A DNA stretch of 64,000 nucleotides from Pseudomaricurvus sp. HS19 (GCF_009857815.1 NZ_WVVW01000003.1:62001-126000); one strand, 5' to 3'; counted from the first letter of the stretch, positions 1 to 8,556 are shown. Notes: generated from the letters alone by a model not told the origin. Made by a program: numbers and translations.

Positions 1-223
1 TGCCGCACATAAGTGTGCTGGGGGGTTGTTGCGGTACGGATCACAGGCACATCGAGCAGATCTGTTGCCAGAGCGCAGGCCTGCGCCAGGTCAGCTAGGA
101 GCTGTGTACACCAAACCGGGTGACGCTGCCGGAGGTGACGATGGCCTTGAGTTGGCGGGTGGCCCTGGCAGGCGCCACCCGCCGTCGTGTGCAGGGCCCG
201 GTACGGACTTTAAGGAGACGATC

Positions 224-1108
224 ATGAAAGGGAATATGCCCGCCGTTGAAGAGATTGAGCGGCAGGAGTTGTGGGATCTGCAGCAAGCCGCGACGGCGGA
301 TCAGCGCCGGCTGCTGGGGCTCAAGTGCTTTCACCTGCAGGCGGAGGAGTCGCTGGTCTCCATCGCGGCGGCCCTGCCGGCAGCGGCAATTGTGATCAAT
401 CGCTGCTTCGGGCTGGAGTCCGGCCTGACCGAAGGTGACGGGTGTTGGGCCGGGAGTGAGTTTCACCAGCACCTGCAGGCCGTGCTCAGCAGTTATGGCG
501 AGATGGGTGTGCAGCGCTATTTCCTGCAACTGCCCGCCGGGATGATAACCGCAGAGGTGAATGCCCTGTTGCAGCAGCATGGGCTGCAGCGGGCACGGGG
601 CTGGCAGGAGTTTGCCCGCGGTGCTGAGCCCCTGCCCTCACTCCCGCAACCGCTGGCGGAGGGGATCGAGATTCGCCCCATCGGCCGGGAGTGGGCCGCC
701 GACTTTGGGCGTATCGCCTGTGCCGCCTTTGACCTGGTAGTACCTGATCAGGACCCTGCCATAGCCCGGGTGACAGAGGGCTGGATCGCCCAGGTGGTTG
801 GCCGCCCCGGCTGGACCATCTTTATGGCGTTCTGCGACGGCCAGCCGGCGGGCGTGGGATCTCTGTTTCGTTACGGCGACTGTGGCTGGACCAACTTTGG
901 CGCCACCAGCCCACAGTTCCGGGGCCGTGGCATTCAGCAGGCGTTGTTGCGGGCGCGCATCGACTGGGGGCTGCAACAGGGCGTTCAGCAGTTTTATACC
1001 TGTACCGGCGTGTCAGTGCCGGGGGATCCCCAGCACTCATGGAACAATATTCTGAGAGTGGGCTTTCGCCCGACCACCATCCGGGAGAACTATCAGCCGC
1101 AAAAATAG
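224..1108 (+). CDS. GNAT-family N-acetyltransferase
   Basis: Predicted cytoplasmic acetyl-CoA-dependent N-acyltransferase of 294 residues; the substrate is unknown. The acetyl-CoA loop QFRGRGIQQA (residues 231-240, Q/RxxGxG/A type) and the preceding strand VGSLFRYGDCGWTNFGA fit GNAT motif A. The roughly 140-residue N-terminal half looks like a second, degenerate GNAT-like domain, which would make this a tandem GNAT, but no acetyl-CoA loop is visible there. I chose ATG 224 because AAGGAG lies at 212-217; the frame stays open upstream to 26 without a ribosome-binding site, and that extension is arginine/proline-rich and unlike the family. Bases 1-223 hold nothing else I can support. It is probably monocistronic, since aqpZ starts 194 bp downstream. 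The family call is solid; the role is not. Confidence 0.8.
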   Translation: MKGNMPAVEEIERQELWDLQQAATADQRRLLGLKCFHLQAEESLVSIAAALPAAAIVINRCFGLESGLTEGDGCWAGSEFHQHLQAVLSSYGEMGVQRYFLQLPAGMITAEVNALLQQHGLQRARGWQEFARGAEPLPSLPQPLAEGIEIRPIGREWAADFGRIACAAFDLVVPDQDPAIARVTEGWIAQVVGRPGWTIFMAFCDGQPAGVGSLFRYGDCGWTNFGATSPQFRGRGIQQALLRARIDWGLQQGVQQFYTCTGVSVPGDPQHSWNNILRVGFRPTTIRENYQPQK

Positions 1109-1302
1109 TGGCACAGAATGATGGCTTTGCCATCGCTCCGCGATCTTGTTGACTATACTCAAGGCGGTCGGAGCTTGCTGCTGTTTGCAAGCGACACGTC
1201 CATTAGCTGCGCCTGCACCCGCGGGTGACTTTTTGATGCAACAGAGAGAATGATGACAAGGGATTCGTCCGCGGTCTGTCGCTGAGTTACAGGGAGAAAC
1301 GT

Positions 1303-1992
1303 ATGGAAAAGTATTTTGCGGAGTTTGTGGGTACCTTCTGGCTGGTGCTGGGTGGTTGTGGCAGTGCGGTGTTGGCGGCTGCATTTCCCGATGTGGGCAT
1401 TGGCCTGCTGGGGGTATCGCTGGCGTTTGGTTTGACGGTACTCACCATGGCCTTCGCCATCGGCCATATCTCCGGCTGCCACCTCAACCCGGCGGTGTCG
1501 GTCGGGCTTTGGGTCGGTGGTCGTTTCCCGGCAAAAGAATTGGTGCCTTACATTGTTGCCCAGGTGCTTGGCGGCCTGGCAGCAGGGGGTATTCTCTACC
1601 TGATTGCCAGCGGTCAGCCGGGCTTTGACGTTACCGCCGGTTTCGCCACCAACGGCTTTGGCGAACACTCCCCCGGTGGCTACAACTTCATGTCGGCGCT
1701 GACCACTGAAATCGTCATGACCATGATCTTTATTGTGGTGATTCTCGGGGCCACCGACTCCCGCGCACCGGCAGGCTTTGCCCCTATCGCCATCGGTCTC
1801 TGCCTGACACTCATTCACCTGATCAGTATCCCGGTCACCAACACCTCAGTGAACCCCGCCCGCAGCACCGGTGTGGCGGTCTACGAAGGCGGACTGGCGC
1901 TGTCGCAGCTGTGGCTGTTCTGGGTGGCACCCATTGTGGGAGCGGTGATCGGTGCAGCCATTTACGGTGTGATCGGCAAGAGTAAAAGCTGA
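1303..1992 (+). CDS. aqpZ: Aquaporin Z, water channel
   Basis: Inner-membrane water-selective channel of 229 residues, the usual AqpZ length (E. coli 231). Both half-helix NPA motifs are present (HLNPAVS with NPA at 62-64, SVNPARS with NPA at 184-186). The aromatic/arginine filter of E. coli AqpZ is intact as F42, H172, T181 and R187, which predicts water rather than glycerol selectivity. Long stretches read almost like E. coli AqpZ, for example [17 protein letters not shown] and [11 protein letters not shown]. The start ATG follows a GGGAGAAACGT ribosome-binding site. A short inverted repeat (gagcttgc...gcaagc) lies in the 194 bp upstream region. The LprI/MliC lipoprotein begins 30 bp downstream and may be co-transcribed, an arrangement that would join two envelope-stress or osmotic functions. 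Confidence 0.96.
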   Translation: MEKYFAEFVGTFWLVLGGCGSAVLAAAFPDVGIGLLGVSLAFGLTVLTMAFAIGHISGCHLNPAVSVGLWVGGRFPAKELVPYIVAQVLGGLAAGGILYLIASGQPGFDVTAGFATNGFGEHSPGGYNFMSALTTEIVMTMIFIVVILGATDSRAPAGFAPIAIGLCLTLIHLISIPVTNTSVNPARSTGVAVYEGGLALSQLWLFWVAPIVGAVIGAAIYGVIGKSKS

Positions 1993-2022
1993 TTCACCCA
2001 GTTTGAACCAAGGAGAGAGATT

Positions 2023-2877
2023 ATGTGGCGACCCCTGTGGCTGGCGCCGCCAATGGTAGTGTTGTTGGTGGCCTGTGCGTCGGAAACGGCAATGGAAGCG
2101 GTAACGGATCCGGCGCCGATTGTTGAGTCGCAGCCAGCCCCTGCCCTCTGCACTGACGATTGGTACCGTGCGGTGGAGTCCACGATCATGAGCGGAGATG
2201 GCCAGGGGCACGGGCCGGATATTGGCTCGGATGAGTGGAAATCGGTGGTGGAGTTCAGACTCGGGGTGCGCGGTCAGCCGCAGGTTCCGGCGCGGGACGA
2301 CCCGGCCTGGTGTGACTATATCGAGGGACAGCTGCAGGCCCGTAAGGGCGAGGCTGCAGCCGTACCGACCTATGCCTGTGACGCTGAGCTGCCTGCCATC
2401 CCGACTCTGATCTGTAGCACACCTGAGTTAGCTGTGCTGGATCAGCAGATGGCGGCGGTATATGGCGAGGCGCTGGCAAAACAGCCGCCTCCTCTCTTTA
2501 AAGCTGAGCAGCGGGGCTGGATCAAGGGGCGTGACGAGTGCTGGAAAGCGACCGATCACCAGGCCTGCGTCAAATACGAGTATCAGCATCGCATCGCCGA
2601 ACTGCAGGCCCGCTTCCGGCTGGTGGAGGGGCGCGGGCCGGTGGTATTTGCCTGCGAGGGTGACCCGCGCAATGAGGTGGTAATCACCTTCTATCCAACA
2701 GAACCTCGCACCCTGGTGGCGGAGCGCGGAGACAGTGTGTCGCTGATGTTTGCTGACTCTGCGGCCAGCGGCAGCAAATACCTGGGGCCCAATGAGAGCT
2801 TCTGGGAGCATCAGGGCGAGGCGAAGATTGTCTGGGGCTATAACACCGAGCCCATGACCTGCCGCCCGGTCAGTTGA
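2023..2877 (+). CDS. Lipoprotein with LprI-like and MliC-like lysozyme-inhibitor domains
   Basis: Probable outer-membrane or periplasmic lipoprotein of 284 residues. The N-terminus has a lipobox (LLVAC, Cys18) after a short hydrophobic stretch. Residues about 119-196 match the LprI/DUF1311 pattern: paired cysteines at 119, 131, 173 and 182, a QQMAAVYGEAL helix, and QRGWIKGRDEC. Residues about 207-281 resemble MliC/PliC C-type lysozyme inhibitors, with the VFACEG start, a YLGPNESFWEHQGEA segment and Cys211/Cys280 placed to form the family disulfide. Residues 41-100 (CTDDWYRAVES to WCDYIEG) form an extra segment I cannot assign. Both recognised domains are linked to lysozyme resistance, so I infer protection of peptidoglycan from host or competitor lysozyme. 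The ribosome-binding site is AAGGAGAGAG. Inhibition itself is untested. Confidence 0.8.
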   Translation: MWRPLWLAPPMVVLLVACASETAMEAVTDPAPIVESQPAPALCTDDWYRAVESTIMSGDGQGHGPDIGSDEWKSVVEFRLGVRGQPQVPARDDPAWCDYIEGQLQARKGEAAAVPTYACDAELPAIPTLICSTPELAVLDQQMAAVYGEALAKQPPPLFKAEQRGWIKGRDECWKATDHQACVKYEYQHRIAELQARFRLVEGRGPVVFACEGDPRNEVVITFYPTEPRTLVAERGDSVSLMFADSAASGSKYLGPNESFWEHQGEAKIVWGYNTEPMTCRPVS

Positions 2878-2943
2878 GCGGGTCTGCAAGGTTACTTCTT
2901 TATTATCAAAGACTACTGGCTTGATTCGCCAACAGGAGCTGTT

Positions 2944-3105
2944 ATGGACAACAAACTCGTACTGATTCTGCTCGCCATCTTTCTCGCACCGGTGGCCGTG
3001 TTTCTCAAGAAAGGCGCAGGCAGGGATCTGCTGATCAATATCCTGCTCTGTTTCCTGATGTATCTGCCGGCCGTAGTGCACGCCCTTTGGTTGGTTACCC
3101 AGTAG
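2944..3105 (+). CDS. Pmp3/YqaE-family small membrane protein
   Basis: A 53-residue protein, too short for many gene finders. It begins MDNKLVLILLAIFLAP and continues with a Lys-Lys-Gly-Ala-Gly turn and a second hydrophobic helix (LLINILLCFLMYLPAVVHALW). That is the two-helix layout of the Pmp3/UPF0057 family, whose usual length is 50-60 residues and which includes the hallmark P..VFLKKG...INILL..L.Y.P..VHALW pattern. CAGGAG lies seven bases before the ATG. In bacteria and plants the family is tied to membrane potential and salt or cold stress; that role is assigned by family only. It sits 66 bp after the lipoprotein and about 110 bp before an SMR exporter, in a group of small envelope genes. 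Confidence 0.88.
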   Translation: MDNKLVLILLAIFLAPVAVFLKKGAGRDLLINILLCFLMYLPAVVHALWLVTQ

Positions 3106-3218
3106 GGGGCTGCCTCGCCTGGTGAGTGGCGCAGGGTCACAGACCGGCTCGTTGCCTGTGGCAAGGCACTGAAAATCTGCCAAAATCCGGGATCCTGCCT
3201 GTTGAGAGGGGTTTCCCC

Positions 3219-3548
3219 ATGAGTTATGTCTGGCTGACCGTGGCCATTGTCGCCGAGGTGATTGCCACCACTGCGTTAAAAGCCTCTGCTGAATTTACCC
3301 GCCCGGGACCCAGCCTGATTGTGGTGGTGGGCTACGCCATCGCGTTCTATTGCCTTTCCGTCGTCCTCAAGACCATTCCCGTGGGCATCGCCTACGCCAT
3401 CTGGTCGGGGTTGGGCATTGTGCTGATTACCGGGCTGGGCTACCTGCTCTACCAACAGACTTTGGACCTGCCGGCGCTGGTGGGGATGGGGCTGATTATT
3501 GCCGGTGTGGGGGTGATCAATCTTTTTTCCGGCAGCGTGGTGCACTGA
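3219..3548 (+). CDS. Small multidrug resistance (SMR) family exporter
   Basis: Four-helix inner-membrane protein of 109 residues, the standard SMR length (EmrE 110). The key proton- and substrate-binding glutamate of TM1 is present as E13 in [15 protein letters not shown]. The TM3 packing motif ([22 protein letters not shown]) and the TM4 dimer segment [14 protein letters not shown] are also seen. This places it near EmrE/QacE/SugE-type antiporters; the residues after E13 (VIATT) fit the EmrE-like rather than the guanidinium-exporter branch, but I hold that loosely. Start ATG 3219 is preceded by GAGAGGGG. The frame extends upstream to 3126, but that extension is not hydrophobic and lies outside the family. 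Confidence 0.9.
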   Translation: MSYVWLTVAIVAEVIATTALKASAEFTRPGPSLIVVVGYAIAFYCLSVVLKTIPVGIAYAIWSGLGIVLITGLGYLLYQQTLDLPALVGMGLIIAGVGVINLFSGSVVH

Positions 3549-3573
3549 GCACACACGGAGAAGGGGGTTGGCG

Positions 3574-3626
3574 GGGGCAGCCAGAGTGGCTGCCCCGCGA
3601 GTCAGCCCCGGCCAGAGACCGGGGCT
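3574..3626. terminator. Two GC-rich hairpins between convergent genes
   Basis: Two strong hairpins sit between the convergent SMR and SDR genes: a perfect 10-bp stem at 3574-3596 (ggggcagcca/tggctgcccc) and an 8-bp stem at 3604-3626 (agccccgg/ccggggct). Neither is followed by a good T-run, so bidirectional termination is plausible but not certain. Confidence 0.4.
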
Positions 3627-3647
3627 GTGCATCAGGCACCGGGGCTA

Positions 3648-4397
3648 TCAGGAAACCAGACGACCGCCGTTGACGTTGATGGTCTGACCGGTCACATAGC
3701 CGGCTTCATCAGACACCAGGTAGGCACAGGCGCCGGCGATGTCCTCAGGTACACCGGTGCGGCGTACTGGAATGGCACGGGCGATCTGCTCGGCACTGAA
3801 GTTGGCGTTGGCGTTGGCAGCGTCGGCCATAACAGTACCCATCACGGAACCGGGTGGGATGTTGTTAACGGTGATGCCGTACTGGCCCACAGCCTGGGCC
3901 AGTGAGCGGGTCATGGAGACCACGGCGCCCTTGGAGGCGGAGTAGGCCACCTGCTGGTAGCTGCCGCCGATGGCGCTGGAGGAAGAGATATTGACCACGC
4001 GGCCCCAGCCTGCGGCTTTCATATCCGGCAGTACGGTCTGGGTAACGATGAAAGTACCTTTGGTGTTGATCTCGAATACCTTGTCCCAGTCAGCGTCGGT
4101 CAGTTCTTCAAATGGGATGAAGGGGGCGATACCGGCGTTGTTCACCACGATGGTGACTGGGCCAAAGGCTTCGCGCAGCTGACCTACGGCCGCTTCGATG
4201 GACGCGCGGTCGGCAATGTTGCCACCCAGGCCTACCGCTTTACCGCCGGCGGCTACAATTTCGTCCGCCACAACCTGGGCTTTGGACTGGTCCAGATCCA
4301 GTACACCGATGTTGATGCCGTCTTTCGCCAGACGCAGGGCACAGGCGCGCCCAATACCGGCGGCAGCGCCGGTCACAAGTGCTGTTTTAGTAGTCAT
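3648..4397 (-). CDS. SDR-family oxidoreductase (FabG-like)
   Basis: Classical short-chain dehydrogenase/reductase of 249 residues. The nucleotide loop TGAAAGIG is at 9-16, NNAG at 86-89, Ser138-140 precede the active site, and Tyr152-xxx-Lys156 is the catalytic pair. Asp34/Asp36 at the end of beta-2 suggest NAD(H) rather than NADP(H). The C-terminus GYVTGQTINVNGGRLVS is typical of the FabG/2,3-dihydroxy or 3-hydroxyacyl dehydrogenase group. It closely resembles the SDR at 56587-57342. It is divergent from the HPP gene across a 114 bp gap containing a 13-bp palindrome. The substrate is unknown; an acyl-CoA or alicyclic alcohol is likely, judging from the catabolic genes elsewhere in the window. 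Confidence 0.88.
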   Translation of the reverse strand: MTTKTALVTGAAAGIGRACALRLAKDGINIGVLDLDQSKAQVVADEIVAAGGKAVGLGGNIADRASIEAAVGQLREAFGPVTIVVNNAGIAPFIPFEELTDADWDKVFEINTKGTFIVTQTVLPDMKAAGWGRVVNISSSSAIGGSYQQVAYSASKGAVVSMTRSLAQAVGQYGITVNNIPPGSVMGTVMADAANANANFSAEQIARAIPVRRTGVPEDIAGACAYLVSDEAGYVTGQTINVNGGRLVS

Positions 4398-4436
4398 AAT
4401 CTCTTGTCTCGTGATTTAGCTCTTCGGAATATACGG

Positions 4437-4449
4437 ACAACACTGTTGT
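4437..4449. promoter_or_regulatory. 13-bp palindrome in divergent intergenic region
   Basis: ACAACA-C-TGTTGT is a perfect inverted repeat lying 39 bp upstream of the SDR start and 62 bp upstream of the HPP gene start. It is a candidate operator by position and symmetry only; no local regulator is clearly linked to it. Confidence 0.25.
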
Positions 4450-4511
4450 TCGATTGTGCTAGTTTAATGCAAGACGAGGCCTAAGGTGAAATTGCCGGGG
4501 GAGAGACTGTA

Positions 4512-5414
4512 TTGAAAATAAGCCATTGGCTCGGTGTACAAACACCGGCGTCGAGGGTGGAGCAGCTGCTGTCGACATTGGGGGGCGTGATCAGCCTGGC
4601 GCTGATTACCGCCATTTGTTACCTCTCTCTGGGGGTACAGGGCACCCTGGCGGTGGTGCCATCCATGGGCGCGGCCACCGTGCTGCTGTTCGCCGTACCC
4701 CACGGCCCGCTCTCCCAGCCCTGGGCCCTGCTGGGGGGCAACCTGCTGTCAGCATTGGTGGGGGTGACCTGTGCCCTGCTGATCCCCAATGTGTTCCTCG
4801 CCGCCGGTCTGGCGGTGGGGCTGGCCATTGCTGCCATGCACCTGGGCCGCTGCATCCACCCGCCCGGGGGCGCTACGGCGCTGGCGGCGGTGATTGGCGG
4901 GGAGGCCGTGCGGGAGCTGGGTTACCTGTTTGTGATTGTCCCGGTGTTGCTCAACTGTGTGGTGATCCTGGTGGTGGCCCTGCTGTTCAACAACCTCTTC
5001 CCCTGGCGGCGCTACCCGCTGGCAGCGATGAAATACCGTCCCTCCCCGGTGGGCCCGGATTCGGTGATTCCCTCACGTCATTACATTGCTGAAGCTGTGC
5101 GCCAGATCGACAGTATGGTGGATATCACCGTGGAGGAGCTGCAGATCATCTTCGAGCGTGCCGAAGCCTTGCGGCAGAAGGATGTGCTGGCGAGCTTCGA
5201 TTTTGAGCCGGGCGGCGTCTACAGCAACAACCGCCCCGGCGCCGACTGGTCGGTACGCAAGATTATCGACTACGCCTCCCACCCCGACCCCAACCGCGAG
5301 CTGATCATCTACCGGGTGCTGGAAGGCGCCGAGCGCAACCGCACCGGCAGTTGCTCGCGCATGGAATTCGCCCGCTGGGCGAAACAGAAGCTGCAACCGG
5401 CGGGGCGATCCTAA
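4512..5414 (+). CDS. HPP-family integral membrane protein
   Basis: A 300-residue inner-membrane protein. The first 170 residues carry about five hydrophobic helices and the family signature LGRCIHPPGGATAL (HPP at 116-118). The cytosolic remainder (about 185-300) is hydrophilic and begins near ALRQIDSMVDIT-type sequence; the usual CBS pair is absent. HPP proteins have been linked to nitrite transport in plastids and cyanobacteria, but that is not transferable here. The start is TTG at 4512, nine bases after GGGGGAGAG, the only sensible start since the membrane segment follows directly. The stop codon overlaps the stop of the convergent LysR gene by four bases. Function remains open. Confidence 0.8.
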   Translation: MKISHWLGVQTPASRVEQLLSTLGGVISLALITAICYLSLGVQGTLAVVPSMGAATVLLFAVPHGPLSQPWALLGGNLLSALVGVTCALLIPNVFLAAGLAVGLAIAAMHLGRCIHPPGGATALAAVIGGEAVRELGYLFVIVPVLLNCVVILVVALLFNNLFPWRRYPLAAMKYRPSPVGPDSVIPSRHYIAEAVRQIDSMVDITVEELQIIFERAEALRQKDVLASFDFEPGGVYSNNRPGADWSVRKIIDYASHPDPNRELIIYRVLEGAERNRTGSCSRMEFARWAKQKLQPAGRS

Positions 5415-6304
5415 AGTGCTACAGGGTTGATCCGCGTCAGTTGCTGCCGCACCTCCTCAACCAGGTGCTCTGCTGCCGGTGACAGGGAGCCTCCGGTGCG
5501 CTGCACCACGCCGATGGGCACCATGGATTGCAGCGGGGAGTCGGAGAGTTTCAGGGCCTTCAGCTGACCGGCAGCAATCTCCCCCGGCACCAGTTGGGGT
5601 GACGACGCCCACACCGCATCGGTGTCGAGGGTCAGGTCGCGCAGGATATGATAGTTGTCACAGATAAAGCCCCCGGCCCCCGGGCGATCCATAATGCGTG
5701 AAATCTCGGTGCCTGACAGCGCGGGAAACGGGGCAATATCGTCATGGCTGACCTCGTCCCTGTCCGCCAGCGGGTGCTGTGCCCGGACCAGCAGTGCCAG
5801 GTCCAGATAACCCACGGTTTCACAGCTGATGGCCGGCAGGCCACTGAGTTGCCCCTCGGCGCAGAAAAACAGTTCGATACTCTCTTCCAGCAGCTCCTCG
5901 TAGAGCAGGGTGGCCGACTTGGTGACTGCGTGCAGCAGCACATTGGGCTGTGTCTGCAGTAGCTGCCGGCTCAGGTCCGGCAGCAGCAGGGCCGCGATCA
6001 TCGGTCCCATGCCCAACGTCACCCGCCCGGCGCTGCCACGGCCAAACAGGTGCAGGTTGTGCTCCATGGCGCGGGCGCTCTGCAGCAGGGTCTCCGCCTG
6101 ATCCAGTACCTGCCGTCCCACAGCCGTCACGCTGACCCCGGTGTGGCCGCGATCAAACAGGCGGATGCCGTAGCGCTCTTCCAGGGTGGCGATACTGCGG
6201 CTCAGGGCCGGCTGGGTGATGTGCAGCTCCTCTGCGGCCTGGGAAAAGCTGCCGCAGCGGGCGACCGTGAGAGCCTGTCGCCAGCGTTTGATGTCCAGGT
6301 CCAT
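5411..6304 (-). CDS. LysR-family transcriptional regulator
   Basis: A 297-residue LysR-type regulator. Residues 1-60 form the winged helix-turn-helix (FSQAAEELHITQPALSRSIATLEE), followed by a linker helix and a periplasmic-binding-protein-like effector domain (about 90-295). It is divergent from the sterol-desaturase-like gene 123 bp away, the classic LysR arrangement, so that gene is its likely target. The same arrangement recurs at 59-61 kb, and the two regulators share the pattern IE/KIEFFVCAE-QL in the effector domain and an unusual C-terminal LSPAA-LL segment, which argues for a paralogous pair. I could not pick out a convincing T-N11-A operator by eye. The effector is unknown. Confidence 0.9.
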   Translation of the reverse strand: MDLDIKRWRQALTVARCGSFSQAAEELHITQPALSRSIATLEERYGIRLFDRGHTGVSVTAVGRQVLDQAETLLQSARAMEHNLHLFGRGSAGRVTLGMGPMIAALLLPDLSRQLLQTQPNVLLHAVTKSATLLYEELLEESIELFFCAEGQLSGLPAISCETVGYLDLALLVRAQHPLADRDEVSHDDIAPFPALSGTEISRIMDRPGAGGFICDNYHILRDLTLDTDAVWASSPQLVPGEIAAGQLKALKLSDSPLQSMVPIGVVQRTGGSLSPAAEHLVEEVRQQLTRINPVAL

Positions 6305-6427
6305 TGCGCGTCTCCGGGGGTATTACCTGTGTGCATACCCTGTCTGTTGAATCCGCATTGTACACAGCTGCGCAAAGCAACCACATTACCCACCCACAAC
6401 AAGATTAATTGGTAGCGGGAGAGCGTG

Positions 6428-7270
6428 ATGCAAACCTATTTCGTGTGGATGGCGGCGGCGTCGGTGGTGCTGCTGGTGATGGAGGTGCTGGCCGGGCGCC
6501 ACAAGGGCGTCTATCGCAAGGGCGACTTCATCATTGTAGCCACCAGCTTCTTACTGGGCCGCAATGTCCTCGGCCCGCTGGCGGCGGCGCTGATTGCGTC
6601 CGTTTACGGCTTTATCCTGCCGCAAACCTGGGCCGGCACGTTTGGCGAGTTGCCCTTCTGGGTGGCGCTGCCACTGGTGATGCTGGTGGGGGAACTGGCG
6701 TTTTACTGGGTGCATCGCTGGGCGCACCAGCCGCGCCAGCATCCCATCCTGTGGAAGATTCACCGCACCCATCACTCCGGCCGGCACATGAACGTGCTGC
6801 TGAACTACCGCCTTAACCTGAGCTGGTATTTCATTATCCCGTCCGGCTGGGTGAACGGTTTGGCCCTGTTCCTCGGTATGTACGAGGCGGTGCTGGTGTA
6901 CATCCTGCTGCTGCAGGGCTGGAACCTGGTGACCCACTCCAACTTCCGCTGGGATGACACTCTGCGTCGCCAGCGCGTTATTGGCCCGGCGTTCCGCGCC
7001 CTGGAGCATGTGTTCGTGTCACCCGGTATCCACCACACCCATCACGGCTATGGCCATGACGGCAAGAATTACCGCAACTTCTGCACCATCCTGTCGTTCT
7101 GGGATTGGGTGTTCGGCACCCTGCACATCCCCGAAGGACGCCCCGCCAAATACGGCCTGCCGGGTAAGGACGCCCACTGGCTGGAAGAGCTGGCCTATCC
7201 GCTGGTGCGCTTCAAGGAAGATGCGGGTGTTAAGGGCAAGGCCGCCGCGCCGCAGGCAGCGAGCGAGTAA
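6428..7270 (+). CDS. Sterol desaturase / fatty acid hydroxylase superfamily protein
   Basis: Integral-membrane non-haem di-iron oxygenase of 280 residues. The histidine clusters of the superfamily are all present: HRWAH at 96-100, HRTHH at 112-116, His170 and HHTHH at 202-206. Hydrophobic helices lie around 5-20, 35-65, 78-95 and 135-165. Members hydroxylate or desaturate sterols, carotenoids, fatty acids or alkylglycerols; which applies here cannot be told. GTG at 6425 and ATG at 6428 are both possible starts after GGGAGAG. It is divergent from a LysR gene and followed by a convergent aldo/keto reductase 16 bp away. It is a clear paralogue of the protein at 60191-61027; both have the PFxALEHxxVSPGIHHTHHG region. 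Confidence 0.9.
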   Translation: MQTYFVWMAAASVVLLVMEVLAGRHKGVYRKGDFIIVATSFLLGRNVLGPLAAALIASVYGFILPQTWAGTFGELPFWVALPLVMLVGELAFYWVHRWAHQPRQHPILWKIHRTHHSGRHMNVLLNYRLNLSWYFIIPSGWVNGLALFLGMYEAVLVYILLLQGWNLVTHSNFRWDDTLRRQRVIGPAFRALEHVFVSPGIHHTHHGYGHDGKNYRNFCTILSFWDWVFGTLHIPEGRPAKYGLPGKDAHWLEELAYPLVRFKEDAGVKGKAAAPQAASE

Positions 7271-7285
7271 TCCCTGCGGGAAGTC

Positions 7286-8356
7286 TCAGTACTGCCCGTC
7301 TCTTTTGGCGACCCTGACGTTGCCCAGCATCATGTCCCCGGTAGGCCGGTCGATCATGTTGTGGGGGAAGCAGGGTTCCAACTCACTGACGGCGTTTAAG
7401 CGCTGTTTCTGATCTTCACTGAACTCCACGCTCAGCGCTGCCAGGTTGTCTTCGAACTGGGTAAAAGTGCGGGCGCCGATAATGGGCGAGGTGACCGCCG
7501 GGTTGAGCAGGGTCCAGGCCAGGGCGATCTGCGCCGGGGTGCGATCCTGCTCTTTGGCAATCTCCACCACCACGTCGGCTATGGCCAGCGAGCGCTCGGT
7601 GAGGCGGCCGGTGGCGAGGTTAATGTTCTTGCGCGCACTCATGTCGGCGCTGTTCTGGCTCTGGGGCTGCAGGTCGGCACTGCTGTATTTGCCCGACAGC
7701 ACACCGCCAGCCAGCGGTGACCAGGGCAGCACACCCAGCCCCATCTCATGGGCCATGGGCATAAACTCCCGCTCCACCGTGCGCTCGGTGAGGTTGTAAG
7801 GCACCTGCAGGGCGATCAGCGGCGACCAGCCGCGCAGCTCGGCTATGGCCTGCATGCGGGAGACCTGCCAGGCCGGGGTATCGGAAATGCCCACATAGAG
7901 AATCTTGCCGGCCCGTACCAGGTCATCGAACGCCCGCAGTACCTCTTCCACAGGGGTGCGGTTGTCCCACAGGTGCAGGTAGAGCAGGTCGATGTAATCG
8001 GTACCCAGCCGCTGCAGGCTGGCTTCCACGGCCTGCACCATGTTCTTGCGGTGGTTGCCGGAGGCGTTCACCTTGCCGGGCTCCATGGTGAGGCTGTATT
8101 TGGTGGCCACCACCATGTCGGCACGGCAGCCCTTAACCAGCTGACCCACCATGCGCTCGGATTCACCATTGCTGTAGAAGTTGGCGGTATCAATAAAGTT
8201 GCCCCCGAGCTCCACGTAGCGATTCACCATGCGCTGGGCTTCCGCCAGGTCCGTACCCCAGCCGGCGGCGCCGAAGGTCATGGTGCCAAGTGACAGGGGC
8301 GATACCCGCAGGCCGGAGCGGCCCAGCAGGCGGTAGTGGTCGAGTTGTTGGGTCAT
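7286..8356 (-). CDS. Aldo/keto reductase
   Basis: A 356-residue NADPH-dependent (beta/alpha)8 oxidoreductase. The catalytic tetrad is Asp56, Tyr61, Lys86 and His128, and the substrate-region motifs LGTDYIDLLYLH and YNLTERTVEREFMPM fit the AKR11/YajO-like branch. The C-terminal NADP-binding segment PIIGARTFTQFEDNL is intact. Substrates in this branch are broad aldehydes and ketones. The gene is convergent with the sterol-desaturase-like gene, and a second AKR (62098-63036) lies near the second desaturase copy, so the enzyme may act on the oxidised product. The region upstream of its start is the repeat-rich gap 8357-9263. Confidence 0.92.
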   Translation of the reverse strand: MTQQLDHYRLLGRSGLRVSPLSLGTMTFGAAGWGTDLAEAQRMVNRYVELGGNFIDTANFYSNGESERMVGQLVKGCRADMVVATKYSLTMEPGKVNASGNHRKNMVQAVEASLQRLGTDYIDLLYLHLWDNRTPVEEVLRAFDDLVRAGKILYVGISDTPAWQVSRMQAIAELRGWSPLIALQVPYNLTERTVEREFMPMAHEMGLGVLPWSPLAGGVLSGKYSSADLQPQSQNSADMSARKNINLATGRLTERSLAIADVVVEIAKEQDRTPAQIALAWTLLNPAVTSPIIGARTFTQFEDNLAALSVEFSEDQKQRLNAVSELEPCFPHNMIDRPTGDMMLGNVRVAKRDGQY

Positions 8357-8491
8357 GGTTTTGAATTCCGTGGTCGGTTCTTATGGAATGGGGGTCAGTA
8401 TGGGCAGGTCTCGGGGGGAGCGCTATGGGGGTGTCGGTTTTGTCTTGTAAGCTGCCCATTCAGGCATGGGTTTTATGCTTTATTGGATTTT

Positions 8492-8556
8492 GGTTTCGCC
8501 CTGCTGGGCGAGTTACTTTTCTTTTGCACACCCAAAAGAAAAGTAACCAAAAGAAA
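8492..8556. repeat. Left arm of long inverted repeat (with internal hairpin)
   Basis: About 63 bases starting GGTTTCGCCCTGCTGGGCGA that match, in inverted orientation and with few differences, the segment at 9126-9188. The arm itself folds: gttacttttcttttg (8512-8526) pairs perfectly over 15 bp with 8533-8547. It lies in a 907 bp gene-free stretch (8357-9263). A further 9-bp perfect stem (gaagcgcac/gtgcgcttc) is at 8665-8688. No transposase is present, so this resembles a non-autonomous or dispersed intergenic repeat. Confidence 0.75.

Noticed and set aside
8512-8547. 15-bp stem in the left repeat arm read as a transcription terminator
   Set aside because: No gene ends nearby in the right orientation and the same hairpin recurs in the right arm, so a repeat is the better reading.
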